DNA from: CAYRSA01 sp964494845
GTDB taxonomy: Bacteria > Patescibacteriota > Saccharimonadia > Saccharimonadales > JAGQNJ01
Assembly: GCA_964494845.1 (NCBI GenBank)
Contig: CAZBSC010000006.1
Span: forward strand, 1-34,110
Reading direction: 5' to 3'
Length of the DNA stretch: 34,110 nucleotides
The position numbers were made by a program, and so were the translations under genes. Below, piece after piece: positions 1 to 8,829 of this stretch. Position 1 is the first letter of the stretch; every line of letters starts with the position of its first letter. The notes under the pieces were generated by a model. It searched no databases. It saw only the letters and a list, made by a program, of their open reading frames with translations, and was not told the DNA's origin.

Positions 1-353
1 AGAAACATTATAATTCCCACGGATAGGAAATAACACTGGGTTAGCTCGGTTATTAAGTAAGTTTTATAGGGTGATAACCTATAGTTAAACAATCTTAGCC
101 CGACCGCCTCATAATATTCTAGCCCAGGTGGTAAAATACCCATTTTTTGTTGGATTAGAGTAAATACGCAACCATCAAACTTTAGCAAAAGAATTTTGTA
201 AAAAACCACTAAGGATGCGTTGACCCAAAGTGGAATGAAAAATGGAAGTACATAGAAAGGAAGCCAAACTACTAAATGCCACCAAAAACCAATTTCGTAT
301 AAAATACGGTTATTTATTGGACTCTGAAATGTAATTTCTTTCGTTTTGCTCAT
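1..353 (-). CDS. Partial hypothetical membrane protein (3' end outside window)
   Basis: An uninterrupted reading frame runs leftward from an ATG at 353 off the window edge, giving 117 codons that begin MSKTKEITFQSPINNR. Two strongly hydrophobic stretches rich in Trp, Phe and Leu (about residues 20-55, containing WWHLVVWLPFYVLPFF) are followed by a more polar segment containing KMGILPPGLEYYEAVGLRLF, and then another hydrophobic stretch at the cut end. This looks like a small polytopic inner-membrane protein. The segment with DGC and the following loop is faintly like DUF2784, but I would not assign it. It lies 48 bp upstream of the MacB-like permease's stop codon and is in the same direction as that gene, so it is downstream of the ABC pair and may be co-transcribed. 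Function unknown. Confidence 0.7.
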   Translation of the reverse strand, partial: MSKTKEITFQSPINNRILYEIGFWWHLVVWLPFYVLPFFIPLWVNASLVVFYKILLLKFDGCVFTLIQQKMGILPPGLEYYEAVGLRLFNYRLSPYKTYLITELTQCYFLSVGIIMF

Positions 354-401
354 TATATATTAATATTAACATTTATTGCGTTTGAGGGTATTTGATCTTG
401 T

Positions 402-1610
402 TTATTCATGCCGTAATGCGTCGATGGGTTTTTTGCGGGCGGCTTGCAGGGCCGGGGCGCTACCGAAGACAATACCAATAAACATTGATATACCAACGGC
501 TATAGCGAAGGCCCTGATAGTAAATACTGGTGTTATATGTGCAAAGGCTTTGACAGCAAAACTGAGTAAATAAGCAACAATAACACCAAAGAAGCCGCCC
601 ATCATGGTTAGTACTATAGCCTCTGTTAAAAATTGGGTCATTATTGCGGACTGAGATGCTCCGATAGATTTTCGGATACCAATTTCGCGCGTACGCTCTG
701 TTACGGATGTAAGCATGATATTCATAATACCGATACCACCAACTAGTAGTGAAATAGCCGCTATTGCAGCAATAAAGTTAGTTACCACACCCAGAATTTC
801 GTCAAAGTTTTTAGATACATCCTCGGACGATTCTATAGAAAAATCTTCTTTGTCTTTGTGCTTAGCCTTCAGGGCTGCTGTCAAGCTTGTCTTCGCCTGG
901 CCTAGTTGGTCTGACGTTTTTGCCTGAGCAATGATTTCATCTATAAATATTTTATTGTCACTGAAAGTGTTTGCATTTTCGACAGGTATATAAAGGGTAG
1001 TGTCTAATTGGGCACCAGGACCAATGCTAGTTTTTTCGGACAATTTTTCATAATTTCCTATAACAGTAAATTCTTGTTGAATAACTTTTGGCTCTGAGGT
1101 ATTAATATCCGTGAATTCTTGTTTTAGTAACAGTTTTTTACCGACCGGATTTTCTTGGCCAAACAAAGTTGTAGCGACATTTGCGCCTATTACTACTACA
1201 TCCTTTTCGCCGTCGTTAAAAAACCGACCACTCTGTACTTTTTGGCCGATAATGTCACTCATTCTGGGCGGGGTAGCATTAATAATGGCTGTATCATCTT
1301 TTTTCTGTCCGTTTGATGGCACTGCATCTACATAAGTGGTCGGTGCAACCTGCTGGATGAACTCATTAGATCTGACTGTCTCGACATCTGACTGGGTTAG
1401 GGGCTCTCCTTCTGGTTGGGGAGAAATTGTTATCAGGTTTATTCCAAGTGCGTCGAATTCTTTTTTTACCTGGGCTTTGAGTCCATCTCCGATGCTAATT
1501 ACCGTTACTACCGCCCCGATACCAATGATCATGCCTAGCATAGTCAGTATCGATCGTAGTTTATTTCGGCTAATACTGATTAGGGCCAGTCGAAAATTCT
1601 GCAAAAACAT
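402..1610 (-). CDS. MacB/FtsX-type ABC transporter permease
   Basis: This 402-aa protein has the MacB layout. An N-terminal amphipathic segment and first membrane helix (about residues 8-40, NKLRSILTMLGMIIGIGAVV) lead into an extracytoplasmic MacB_PCD domain (about 45-275). The FtsX domain with three membrane helices follows (about 283-395), including the typical SVTERTREIGIRKSIGA loop that couples to the ATPase. Family members export peptides, lipids or antibiotics, or work in envelope stress and lipoprotein handling by a mechanotransmission mechanism. The substrate here cannot be read from sequence. The gene starts 4 bp after the ATPase gene stop, so the two form a tight operon and surely one transporter. 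No TolC or membrane-fusion partner is visible nearby, as expected for a single-membrane CPR cell. Confidence 0.93.
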   Translation of the reverse strand: MFLQNFRLALISISRNKLRSILTMLGMIIGIGAVVTVISIGDGLKAQVKKEFDALGINLITISPQPEGEPLTQSDVETVRSNEFIQQVAPTTYVDAVPSNGQKKDDTAIINATPPRMSDIIGQKVQSGRFFNDGEKDVVVIGANVATTLFGQENPVGKKLLLKQEFTDINTSEPKVIQQEFTVIGNYEKLSEKTSIGPGAQLDTTLYIPVENANTFSDNKIFIDEIIAQAKTSDQLGQAKTSLTAALKAKHKDKEDFSIESSEDVSKNFDEILGVVTNFIAAIAAISLLVGGIGIMNIMLTSVTERTREIGIRKSIGASQSAIMTQFLTEAIVLTMMGGFFGVIVAYLLSFAVKAFAHITPVFTIRAFAIAVGISMFIGIVFGSAPALQAARKKPIDALRHE

Positions 1611-1614
1611 ATAG

Positions 1615-2697
1615 CTAACTAGCCCCTTTGGGATTTTGGTGATTAATTGCCACTACTACTTCGCCATCATCCTCAACGAGTATGTCTGAATTATGAGGAG
1701 GTAGTGGCGGTGGCGTGGGTGTTGATAGAGTTGGCGGTTGCCCAACCTGAACGGCCATTGGTTGAGGTGCAGATGGTGGACTTTTAGGGAGCGGCGCAAC
1801 ATAAATACTCCTCTGCACAGGGAAAACAGTAGGGCTAGTCACGGCAGGCGGTGGTGGGGTGGGCTGTTGTATTTGGGGGGCTATTGGAGGTTGTTGGATT
1901 GGTGCGGTCTGCGGTAATGGTGTAGCGACGACAGGTGCAGGCATTGCGGGGGCTGATGGGGTATTGGCTACAACTGCAGGCTTTGGAGCGGGTAAGGGTT
2001 TTGCCATAGGTTGAGTAGCCTGTTGCTGGGGTTGGGTTATTGTCCCATCGCTGATATTTACTATTCGACTAGCCTGTCTGGCTATGTTGGGGTCATGAGT
2101 GATCATGACAATTGTCGTTCCCTGAGAATTTAATTGTTTGAGTATTTCCATCACTGCCGAGCCGGTCTGACTGTCTAGATTCCCTGTCGGTTCGTCTGCC
2201 AGAATAATCTGAGGACTATTTACAAGAGACCGGGCTATAGCAACACGCTGCATTTGTCCGCCAGAAAGCTGATTTGGCTTATTTTTTGCCCGCTCGGCGA
2301 TGCCGACCATGGTCAGCAAGTCAAAGGCACGCTGTCTCCTTTCTTGACGTTTGACCTTGGCATAAATCATGGGCAGCTCTACGTTCTCAATCGCATTTAA
2401 CCCCGCTATCAGGTTGAAGCTTTGGAAAATAAAACCAATATACCGCAGTCGTAACTTTGAAAGTGAAGATTGTTTGCTGGAATGTACTTCTAGATCACTT
2501 AGCTTGTAATAGCCACTGTCCGGGGTATCCAGTAAACCTATTATATTCATCAGCGTTGATTTGCCAGATCCACTAGGGCCAGTTATAGCCACGAATTCAC
2601 CAGGTTCAATAGACAAGCTAACCCCTTTTAGGATTTCTGTTTTTGCGTCCCCACTTCCATAGGATTTGCGCACATCTTTTATCTCTATGACGCTCAT
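1615..2697 (-). CDS. MacB/LolD-type ABC transporter ATP-binding protein with proline-rich C-terminal tail
   Basis: Residues 1-225 form a complete ABC ATPase: Walker A GPSGSGKST at 40-48, a Q-loop in FIFQSFNLI, signature LSGGQ near 145, Walker B IILADEP followed by TGNLD, and the switch His in MITHD. This is the LolD/MacB subfamily and it drives the adjacent FtsX permease. The last roughly 130 residues (about 230-345) are odd for the family, being almost entirely Pro, Ala, Gln and Thr in low-complexity runs such as QQPPIAPQIQQPTPPPP. They end in an acidic segment, DILVEDDGEVVVAINH. The tail is likely disordered and cytoplasmic; it could tether partners. A normal LolD-type ATPase is about 230 residues. 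The start ATG at 2697 lies just 3 bp from the divergent region of the next ABC gene. Confidence 0.93.
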   Translation of the reverse strand: MSVIEIKDVRKSYGSGDAKTEILKGVSLSIEPGEFVAITGPSGSGKSTLMNIIGLLDTPDSGYYKLSDLEVHSSKQSSLSKLRLRYIGFIFQSFNLIAGLNAIENVELPMIYAKVKRQERRQRAFDLLTMVGIAERAKNKPNQLSGGQMQRVAIARSLVNSPQIILADEPTGNLDSQTGSAVMEILKQLNSQGTTIVMITHDPNIARQASRIVNISDGTITQPQQQATQPMAKPLPAPKPAVVANTPSAPAMPAPVVATPLPQTAPIQQPPIAPQIQQPTPPPPAVTSPTVFPVQRSIYVAPLPKSPPSAPQPMAVQVGQPPTLSTPTPPPLPPHNSDILVEDDGEVVVAINHQNPKGAS

Positions 2698-2753
2698 GCT
2701 TGGATATATTATACGCGATATTAAACTGCTTATGTCATAATGGTAATAAGATT

Positions 2754-4511
2754 ATGAACAACGAAAATAGCCTAAGATACAAGGCATGGTTGCGACAATA
2801 CTACCGACAGTCATGGTGGCGAATTTCTTTGTTGCTATTTTTGAGTTTTATTTTAGTTGGGATTGAGCTGGCTAACCCATGGCCAATAAAACTAATGGCC
2901 GATTCTGTTTTTGGTAGTGTTCCTCCACCAGCTTTTTTATCTGACTTTTCACCCCAGAACTTGCTTTTATTGGTAGCGGCATCGTTTATTGTATTGTATT
3001 TATTCCAGAGCATCTTTGGATTTATTACGGAATATCTGGGGACACGGTTTGGGTTTCAGCTGGACCAAAAGTTAAAAAGACAATATTTCTGGCATGTCTT
3101 ACATCTTCCTCTTCGTAGTGATAAAAGACTAGAGACAGGTGACTATGTTTACCGGCTTAATGAAGAAAGTGGTTCATTGCCTCAACTAGTAATAAACAAC
3201 ACTGTGACAATCGTCCAATCAGTGGTGACTATTACCGGAGTCTTAGTTTTATTAATTTTACTTGATTGGCAAATGACCTTACTCAGCCTAATTATCGTAC
3301 CGTTTCTGTTTTTATCAGTTATGTTCTTCGGTAATAAGCTAGAAAGACAATCCGAAGCCGTAGAGAAGGCGTATAGCGACATATATAATCATTCAAGCGA
3401 ATCAATTGAAAATACCGATATTGTTCAATCGTTTAATCGTCAGTCTGGCCAAGTAGCTAAATTGGGCCGTTTATTAAAAGAAAGGCTACGGTTAGAGCTA
3501 AAGAGCACAGTTCTAGGCGGGGAGTTTGCCTTTACTAATAGTTTGCTATCGGTTATATCAATAACAGTAATTGTTATTATGGGTGGAATGAATGTTTTTG
3601 AAGGGACATTAACATTCGGTGGGTTGTTGATTTTTGTGACGTATGCCCAGCAACTTTACGACCCATTGCAAAATCTATCCGCTGCAATTGGCATGCGCAA
3701 AGACGCACATGGTCGTCTAAAACGCGTGTTCGAAGTTATTGATGACCATGCAGATATAGAGAATACCGACAAAGGAGATGTATTAACAAAAGTTCGCGGC
3801 CAGTTGAATTTCAGAAATATTACATTCAGTTACGGAGACAAGACAGTTCTGGACGGAGTAAACTTAGATATTAAACCAGGCGAAAAAGTTGGATTCATTG
3901 GTCCTAGCGGCGCCGGGAAGACTACGCTGATTAGCCTGGTGCCTCGATTCGGTATCCAAAGTAAAGGATTTGTATATATAGACGGGAAAGACACTAGCAC
4001 AGTCAACCTAAAGAGCCTTCGTGAACAGATTGCAATCGTTAGTCAAGAACCGAAGCTTTTCTCGATATCTATCGGTGAAAATATAGGTTTCGCACGACCT
4101 GACGAAAAATATCCATTGCCAGAAGTTATGGGGGCCGCATCGGCCGCCAATGCTTCTGAATTTATAGATAAATTACCTGAAAAGTATGAAGCGATGGTTG
4201 ATAACAGTGGCGATTCTCTGAGCGGTGGCCAAAAACAACGTATTGCTGTAGCTAGGGCAATGTTTAAAAAAGCGCCTATTTTAATTTTGGATGAACCAAC
4301 CTCAGCACAGGATACTGCGTCTGAAAAAAAGGTTCTTGAGGGGATAAATGCACTAATGAAAGGTAAAACGGTATTGATGGTCACGCACAAACATTCACTG
4401 TTATCAGCAATGGACACAATCTATGTCATTGAGGCTGGGAAAATAAAAAATGTTAAGGATTTCGGTGGCCTAGATGCGTACGAACGATATTTGAAGATAC
4501 ACGAGCGCTAA
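2754..4511 (+). CDS. ABC exporter, fused permease-ATPase (MsbA/MdlB-like)
   Basis: The 585-aa product is a half-transporter. Six membrane helices lie in residues 1-310 (ABC transporter type-1 fold), and the nucleotide-binding domain in about 345-580 has Walker A GPSGAGKTT, signature LSGGQ and Walker B ILILDEP with the D-loop SAQD. It would homodimerise to export a lipid, peptide or drug. I chose the ATG at 2754 over an upstream TTG at 2700 because the TTG start would add an 18-residue Cys-containing leader and sit in the divergent promoter zone. TAATAA with an upstream TG (2741-2749) and CATAAT (2736-2741) are possible -10 boxes. It is transcribed away from the MacB-like pair and is probably unrelated to it. 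Confidence 0.92.
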   Translation: MNNENSLRYKAWLRQYYRQSWWRISLLLFLSFILVGIELANPWPIKLMADSVFGSVPPPAFLSDFSPQNLLLLVAASFIVLYLFQSIFGFITEYLGTRFGFQLDQKLKRQYFWHVLHLPLRSDKRLETGDYVYRLNEESGSLPQLVINNTVTIVQSVVTITGVLVLLILLDWQMTLLSLIIVPFLFLSVMFFGNKLERQSEAVEKAYSDIYNHSSESIENTDIVQSFNRQSGQVAKLGRLLKERLRLELKSTVLGGEFAFTNSLLSVISITVIVIMGGMNVFEGTLTFGGLLIFVTYAQQLYDPLQNLSAAIGMRKDAHGRLKRVFEVIDDHADIENTDKGDVLTKVRGQLNFRNITFSYGDKTVLDGVNLDIKPGEKVGFIGPSGAGKTTLISLVPRFGIQSKGFVYIDGKDTSTVNLKSLREQIAIVSQEPKLFSISIGENIGFARPDEKYPLPEVMGAASAANASEFIDKLPEKYEAMVDNSGDSLSGGQKQRIAVARAMFKKAPILILDEPTSAQDTASEKKVLEGINALMKGKTVLMVTHKHSLLSAMDTIYVIEAGKIKNVKDFGGLDAYERYLKIHER

Positions 4512-4787
4512 CATAACCATGTTCATCCGAACCTCTTTGTAAAGTTAAGGCAACAATCTTCAATCAATTATATACAATAGCTTAACGCTGAGTCCCTCTA
4601 AGCCAAAGATACAGTGTTCTGGCGCGATTATGGGGCATATTGATGATTCCGAATTGAGGGGCTATATTCTTCTTAATTTGTTTAGGGTAGATATTTATAC
4701 TGTTGGGGAGGTTGTTCATTTTATGCCTTTTTTGTTTTTTCGTATGCGTAGCTATAGTATGCCACTTATGTTAAATAATCAAGAATG
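4512..4787. other. Intergenic region without a recognised gene
   Basis: About 276 bp separate two convergent genes. I see no tRNA, no clear hairpin-plus-T terminator and no repeat. The only frame of note is a 45-codon minus-strand frame (4582-4719, starting MNNLPNSINIYPKQ) with a weak AAAGG six bases before its ATG. It has no recognisable motif and could be chance in this AT-rich stretch. Confidence 0.4.
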
Positions 4788-6311
4788 TCAGAGTTCGTGC
4801 AAAACAGTAATTTTGGCACCCAGCTGGTTTAGGCGTTCGGCTAGGTCTTCGTAACCTCGGTTGATCGTGTAGACATTACGAAGAATTGATGTGCCTGGCG
4901 CAGCCAACATCCCGATTAACAACATTACTGCGGGGCGAATTCCGCTCGGGCAGACAACATCCGCTGCCCGCCATTTTGTAGGTCCAGTTATAAAAGCGCG
5001 GTGCGGGTCGGCAAGCTCTACGTTAACACCGATCTTTTTCATCTCGGTGTACATCAGTGCCCGTTCTTCGTAAACCCAGTCGTGGATTAGAGTGCGGCCT
5101 TTAGCGACCGCTGCAATCGGCACAAAATAGGGGAGGTGGTCAATATTCAGCCCGGGGAACGGTCGACTGTATATTTTTTCCACCGGTGCAATCAGGCTAC
5201 CGTTATGTTTCTGTATGGTTATATCTACTAGGTCGGTGTGGCCATTTTCGGCTTTGTATGGTTTTGTCGTCGTGAAGCCCAACCCCATCTTCTCTAGTTT
5301 TAACAGCTCTAGTTCTAGGAAGTCGAGTGGAGCACGGTTTATTGTGATGCTGCTATTCGTAGTGACGGCAGCTGAAATAAATGTCATTGCCTCTACCGGG
5401 TCTTCTGCCGGAGCATAAGTTATGTTTTTCTTGATGTTTTTCACGCCAGTTACGCGCAGGGTGCTGGTTCCAATTCCTTCGACTTTTACCCCTAATTTTT
5501 GCAGATAGAAACATAAATCCTGAACCATATAGTTGGCGCTGGCCATTTTAATAACTGTTTCGCCTTCAAAACCAGCAGCAGCCATCAAGATATTTTCTGT
5601 TGTGGTGTCGCCAGATTCGTACAAGACTACTGATCTTTTCGGTAATTTTGGAGTAGAAGTTACGTGGTAGTGTCCGGCTTTTGTAAAAATGTCTGCACCG
5701 AATTCTTCAAGACCGTATAAATGGGGTAGAACGCTGCGTCGTCCTAGCTCACATCCGCCGGCATAAGGAATATTGAATTGACCACTTTTATGCAAAAGAG
5801 GTCCAATGAACATCAAAACACTTCGGGTTCTGCGAGCGGCGTCTTTATCGATATTGGCAACATTTATCTTTGCCGGGGGCTTTATTTCTAGATCATTCCC
5901 TGGCAACCATTTTACCGAGACGTCCATACTTTTTAGGACTTCGATTAAGCGGTTAACTTCCTCGATTCTTGAGACATTCTTTAGCCGGGTGGTACCTTGG
6001 TTCAGTAGACTGGCGCAAAGTAGTGCTACAACAGCATTTTTGCTAGTTTTGACAGTGACTTGACCGCTCAGCTCGTGACCGCCTTCGATACGTAGGTTTA
6101 CGGCGCCTTCGGAAATACTAATTAGAGGCTTGTGGAGTACATCGCTAATACGCCCCAGCATGTCTAGGCTCATGTTTTGTTTGCCGTGTTCGATTCGGTT
6201 GACTGCCGACTGGCTGGTGTTTAGTTTTTTAGCAAAGTCAGATTGGGTCATACCCCTCTCTTGTCGTATCTGGTAAATTAGGTTACCAATCTTCTCATTA
6301 GTTGTGCTCAT
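4788..6311 (-). CDS. murA: UDP-N-acetylglucosamine 1-carboxyvinyltransferase with N-terminal XRE helix-turn-helix
   Basis: The enzyme transfers enolpyruvate from PEP to UDP-GlcNAc, the first committed step of peptidoglycan synthesis. Residues about 4-60 are a Cro/C1-type HTH (IRQERGMTQSDFAKKL, then SQSAVNRIEHG). About 70-505 is the EPT fold. The Lys-Asn pair of the UDP-GlcNAc site is in TSKNAVVA, and the catalytic Cys equivalent to E. coli Cys115 is in GGCELGRR (residue 187 from this start). The length of 507 aa is the normal ~420 plus the DNA-binding domain. The fusion suggests the enzyme may bind DNA and regulate itself or other wall genes, which is an inference. A TTG two codons upstream is possible, but ATG at 6311 fits the TATAAT box nine bases before it. 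Confidence 0.93.
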   Translation of the reverse strand: MSTTNEKIGNLIYQIRQERGMTQSDFAKKLNTSQSAVNRIEHGKQNMSLDMLGRISDVLHKPLISISEGAVNLRIEGGHELSGQVTVKTSKNAVVALLCASLLNQGTTRLKNVSRIEEVNRLIEVLKSMDVSVKWLPGNDLEIKPPAKINVANIDKDAARRTRSVLMFIGPLLHKSGQFNIPYAGGCELGRRSVLPHLYGLEEFGADIFTKAGHYHVTSTPKLPKRSVVLYESGDTTTENILMAAAGFEGETVIKMASANYMVQDLCFYLQKLGVKVEGIGTSTLRVTGVKNIKKNITYAPAEDPVEAMTFISAAVTTNSSITINRAPLDFLELELLKLEKMGLGFTTTKPYKAENGHTDLVDITIQKHNGSLIAPVEKIYSRPFPGLNIDHLPYFVPIAAVAKGRTLIHDWVYEERALMYTEMKKIGVNVELADPHRAFITGPTKWRAADVVCPSGIRPAVMLLIGMLAAPGTSILRNVYTINRGYEDLAERLNQLGAKITVLHEL

Positions 6312-6320
6312 ATGCAAAGG

Positions 6321-6329
6321 ATTATACCA
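6321..6329 (-). promoter_or_regulatory. Extended -10 promoter of murA, near-leaderless
   Basis: Read on the minus strand, TGGTATAAT (extended -10) ends 9 nt before the murA ATG at 6311, so the transcript should begin within about 2-3 nt of the start codon. No Shine-Dalgarno sequence fits in this space. Confidence 0.6.
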
Positions 6330-6455
6330 CCAGCAGTATAAAAAAGAACAACACTTTTTATGTTAATAATGCAGTACAATAGTTTTATGATCTGAGTTAT
6401 TTTTGTACCAACAAACAAGTGGGACAAAGATAATTTAATATGAGGGAGAAAAGTC

Positions 6456-7715
6456 ATGAAAGACTTAGAAATAAAGAAGCTGATTCAAAAAGAGGTGAAA
6501 AGGCAGGCCGAGGGTCTAGAGATGATCCCAAGCGAAAACCACACATCCGGCGATGTGCTAGAAGCGTTAGGGTCCAGGCTAACAGACAAATATTCCGAGG
6601 GCTACCCAGGCAAACGCTATTACGGTGGTTGTGAAAACGTTGATGCGGTTGAAAATATTGCTAGGGACCGAGCCAAAAAACTATTTGGTGTATCACACGC
6701 TAATGTACAGCCATATTCTGGCTCGCCGGCTAACCTGGCGGCTTACTTCGCACTGCTAGATCCTGGCGATACTGTGATGGGGATGGCGTTATATTTTGGT
6801 GGACATATGACACACGGACTAAAGGTGAACTTTTCTGGTAAATGGTTTAATTCTGTTCAATATCAAACGGGAAAAGATGGCTATCTAGATTATGAGGCTA
6901 TGCAAGCAATGGCCGACAAAGAAAAACCAAAGATGATAGTAGTTGGCGCTACTGTATACCCAAGAATTTTTGATTGGAAGAAACTGCGAGCTATTGCCGA
7001 TTCGTGCGGTGCATGGCTACTAGCAGATATTTCACATATTGCCGGGCTAGTGGTTGCCGGCGCACATCCTTCGCCAGTTGATTATGCTGATATCACCATG
7101 ACGACTACTCACAAGACATTGCGAGGTCCACGAGGTGCTTTATTGTTATGCAACGGAAATCCGTCTAATCCACTAAAAAGTGTTCCTCGGGCAAAAGAAA
7201 ATTTACCAACCCTAATCGATAGGGCGATTATCCCTGGACTTCAGGGTGGTCCCCACAATCATCAGACGGCAGCTATTGCGGTTGCCTTGCGCGAGGCTGC
7301 AACGCCAGAGTTCAAGAATTATGGTCACCAGATAGTTAAGAACGCCAAGAAACTCGCCTCCGAGTTAACTAACTATGGTTTTGATCTGGTAACTGGCGGT
7401 ACCGATAACCATCTAATGCTAATTGACCTAACTAATAAAAATGTCCTAGGCGCAGAAGCCGAAAAAGCCCTGGGACTCGCTGGCATAACGGTCAATAAAA
7501 ACACCGTTCCATTTGACCCCCGGCCACCCTTCAGTCCTAGTGGGATTCGTCTAGGCACCCCCGCGCTGACTACGCGTGGCATGAAAGAGACCGAAATGGT
7601 TCAGGTCGCAGAGTGGATACATCAAGCTGTGACGAATCACACCGATGAAAAGCTGCTGGCCAAGATTCATAATGAAATCAAAGACTTTTCAAAAGCCTAC
7701 CCACTACCTAGCTAA
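6456..7715 (+). CDS. glyA: Serine hydroxymethyltransferase
   Basis: This PLP enzyme interconverts serine + tetrahydrofolate with glycine + 5,10-methylene-THF and is the main source of one-carbon units. The 419 aa match the family length. Visible motifs are IPSENHTS near residue 24, YSEGYPGKRYYGG at 46-58, DISHIAG at 191-197, and the PLP-binding Lys220 in TTTHKTLRGPRGA. The start is supported by a GGGAG Shine-Dalgarno about 9 nt upstream, unlike most genes in this window. A TACAAT box near 6373 could be its promoter, with a leader of about 70 nt. It converges on murB with a 2-bp gap. Together with folD, folC and folA elsewhere in the window it points to an active folate cycle. Confidence 0.97.
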   Translation: MKDLEIKKLIQKEVKRQAEGLEMIPSENHTSGDVLEALGSRLTDKYSEGYPGKRYYGGCENVDAVENIARDRAKKLFGVSHANVQPYSGSPANLAAYFALLDPGDTVMGMALYFGGHMTHGLKVNFSGKWFNSVQYQTGKDGYLDYEAMQAMADKEKPKMIVVGATVYPRIFDWKKLRAIADSCGAWLLADISHIAGLVVAGAHPSPVDYADITMTTTHKTLRGPRGALLLCNGNPSNPLKSVPRAKENLPTLIDRAIIPGLQGGPHNHQTAAIAVALREAATPEFKNYGHQIVKNAKKLASELTNYGFDLVTGGTDNHLMLIDLTNKNVLGAEAEKALGLAGITVNKNTVPFDPRPPFSPSGIRLGTPALTTRGMKETEMVQVAEWIHQAVTNHTDEKLLAKIHNEIKDFSKAYPLPS

Positions 7716-7717
7716 AT

Positions 7718-8743
7718 TTACAGCAGTTCAGGTTCCTGAATCAGTCTAACGCCGAATTTTTCATGAACACCATTTATGATTTTGTCCCTAAAATCTAGTA
7801 AATCTTGTGTAGACTTGGCATTTTCGTTTATTAAGACTAGAGGTTGCTTGTTCCAGGTCGCCATACCGGTTGCTTCGTCATGATAATCCTTGAAACCAGC
7901 GTGTTCTATTAACCAGGCTGCAGACAGTTTTACGTCGTCGCCACTGACCGGCCAAGAGACAATATCGGGAAATTGCTTTTGCAATCCAGAGAATTGTTTA
8001 TGCGAGATTATGGGATTACCAAAAAATGAACCATTGTTGGCTACCACATCTGGGTCGGGCAGTTTTTGGGTACGAACAGCGATAACAGCTTCTCGAATGA
8101 TTGCTGGAGAATAGTTGGATATTTTTCGCTCGTCCAAATACTTTTGAACAGATTCATAAAATGGTGGGGTAGGATTTGTCCGAGACAATTTGAGAGTAAT
8201 CGAGGTAATTAAAAATCTATTTTTTTCGGTAGTTTTGAACCTGCTATCACGGTAGCTGAAATTGCAATCTTTGTTTGCGATGCTGACATGTTCGTGGGTG
8301 GTTGTGTCAAATGCCTGTACCGACACGAGCACATCCTTTATTTCTCGGCCGTACGCTCCAACATTTTGCACCGGTGTACCGCCAACAGTCCCAGGTATAT
8401 AAGACAGTTGTTCAATACCGCTGTAACCTTTTTTTACAGTTTTCTCGACTACAGCGTCCCAGTCTTCGCCTGCGCCCAATTCGAATAGCGCAAACGTATC
8501 ATCCAGATTTTTGACTTCAAAACCAGAAATTTTATTAACGATCACCAGCCCGTCAAAACCATTATCACTCCAAATAATGTTACTGCCACCACCGATAACA
8601 ATCACCGGTAAATGATGTTCGTGCGCCCATAAATATTGCTCCGCGATTTCTTCCTTGGTTTTTGCCTCTGACAAATACCTAGCCGCCCCGCCGAGTCGCA
8701 TAGTCGAATAATTCCTTAGGGACACATTTTCTTTGAACTTCAT
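7718..8743 (-). CDS. murB: UDP-N-acetylenolpyruvoylglucosamine reductase (type I)
   Basis: The flavoenzyme reduces the MurA product with NADPH to UDP-MurNAc. The 341-aa length and the inserted YRDSRF segment mark the type I (E. coli-like) form. Motifs seen are the FAD-binding GGGSNI, the IPGTVGGTPVQNVGAYG loop, the catalytic Ser in NNGSFFGNP, and a C-terminal Glu in QEPELL that corresponds to the active-site Glu. It sits next to glyA but belongs functionally with murA 1.5 kb away. A -10 box lies 8 nt before the ATG, so leaderless translation is likely. Confidence 0.95.
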   Translation of the reverse strand: MKFKENVSLRNYSTMRLGGAARYLSEAKTKEEIAEQYLWAHEHHLPVIVIGGGSNIIWSDNGFDGLVIVNKISGFEVKNLDDTFALFELGAGEDWDAVVEKTVKKGYSGIEQLSYIPGTVGGTPVQNVGAYGREIKDVLVSVQAFDTTTHEHVSIANKDCNFSYRDSRFKTTEKNRFLITSITLKLSRTNPTPPFYESVQKYLDERKISNYSPAIIREAVIAVRTQKLPDPDVVANNGSFFGNPIISHKQFSGLQKQFPDIVSWPVSGDDVKLSAAWLIEHAGFKDYHDEATGMATWNKQPLVLINENAKSTQDLLDFRDKIINGVHEKFGVRLIQEPELL

Positions 8744-8751
8744 ATATTTAC

Positions 8752-8757
8752 ATTATA
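8752..8757 (-). promoter_or_regulatory. -10 box of murB, leaderless position
   Basis: On the minus strand TATAAT is separated from the murB ATG at 8743 by 8 nt (GTAAATAT). The start site would be at or within a base or two of the start codon, and no ribosome binding site is present. Confidence 0.6.
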
Positions 8758-8829
8758 CGTGTTTTTTACGACATTTTTCATCGTTCTTATACTTGCATTC
8801 AATTGCTCAGGACATTACCATATAAACAG

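Noticed and set aside
4630..4854. Plus-strand 74-codon open frame at the end of murA
   Set aside because: It overlaps the murA 3' end antisense, has no ribosome binding site and no recognisable motif.
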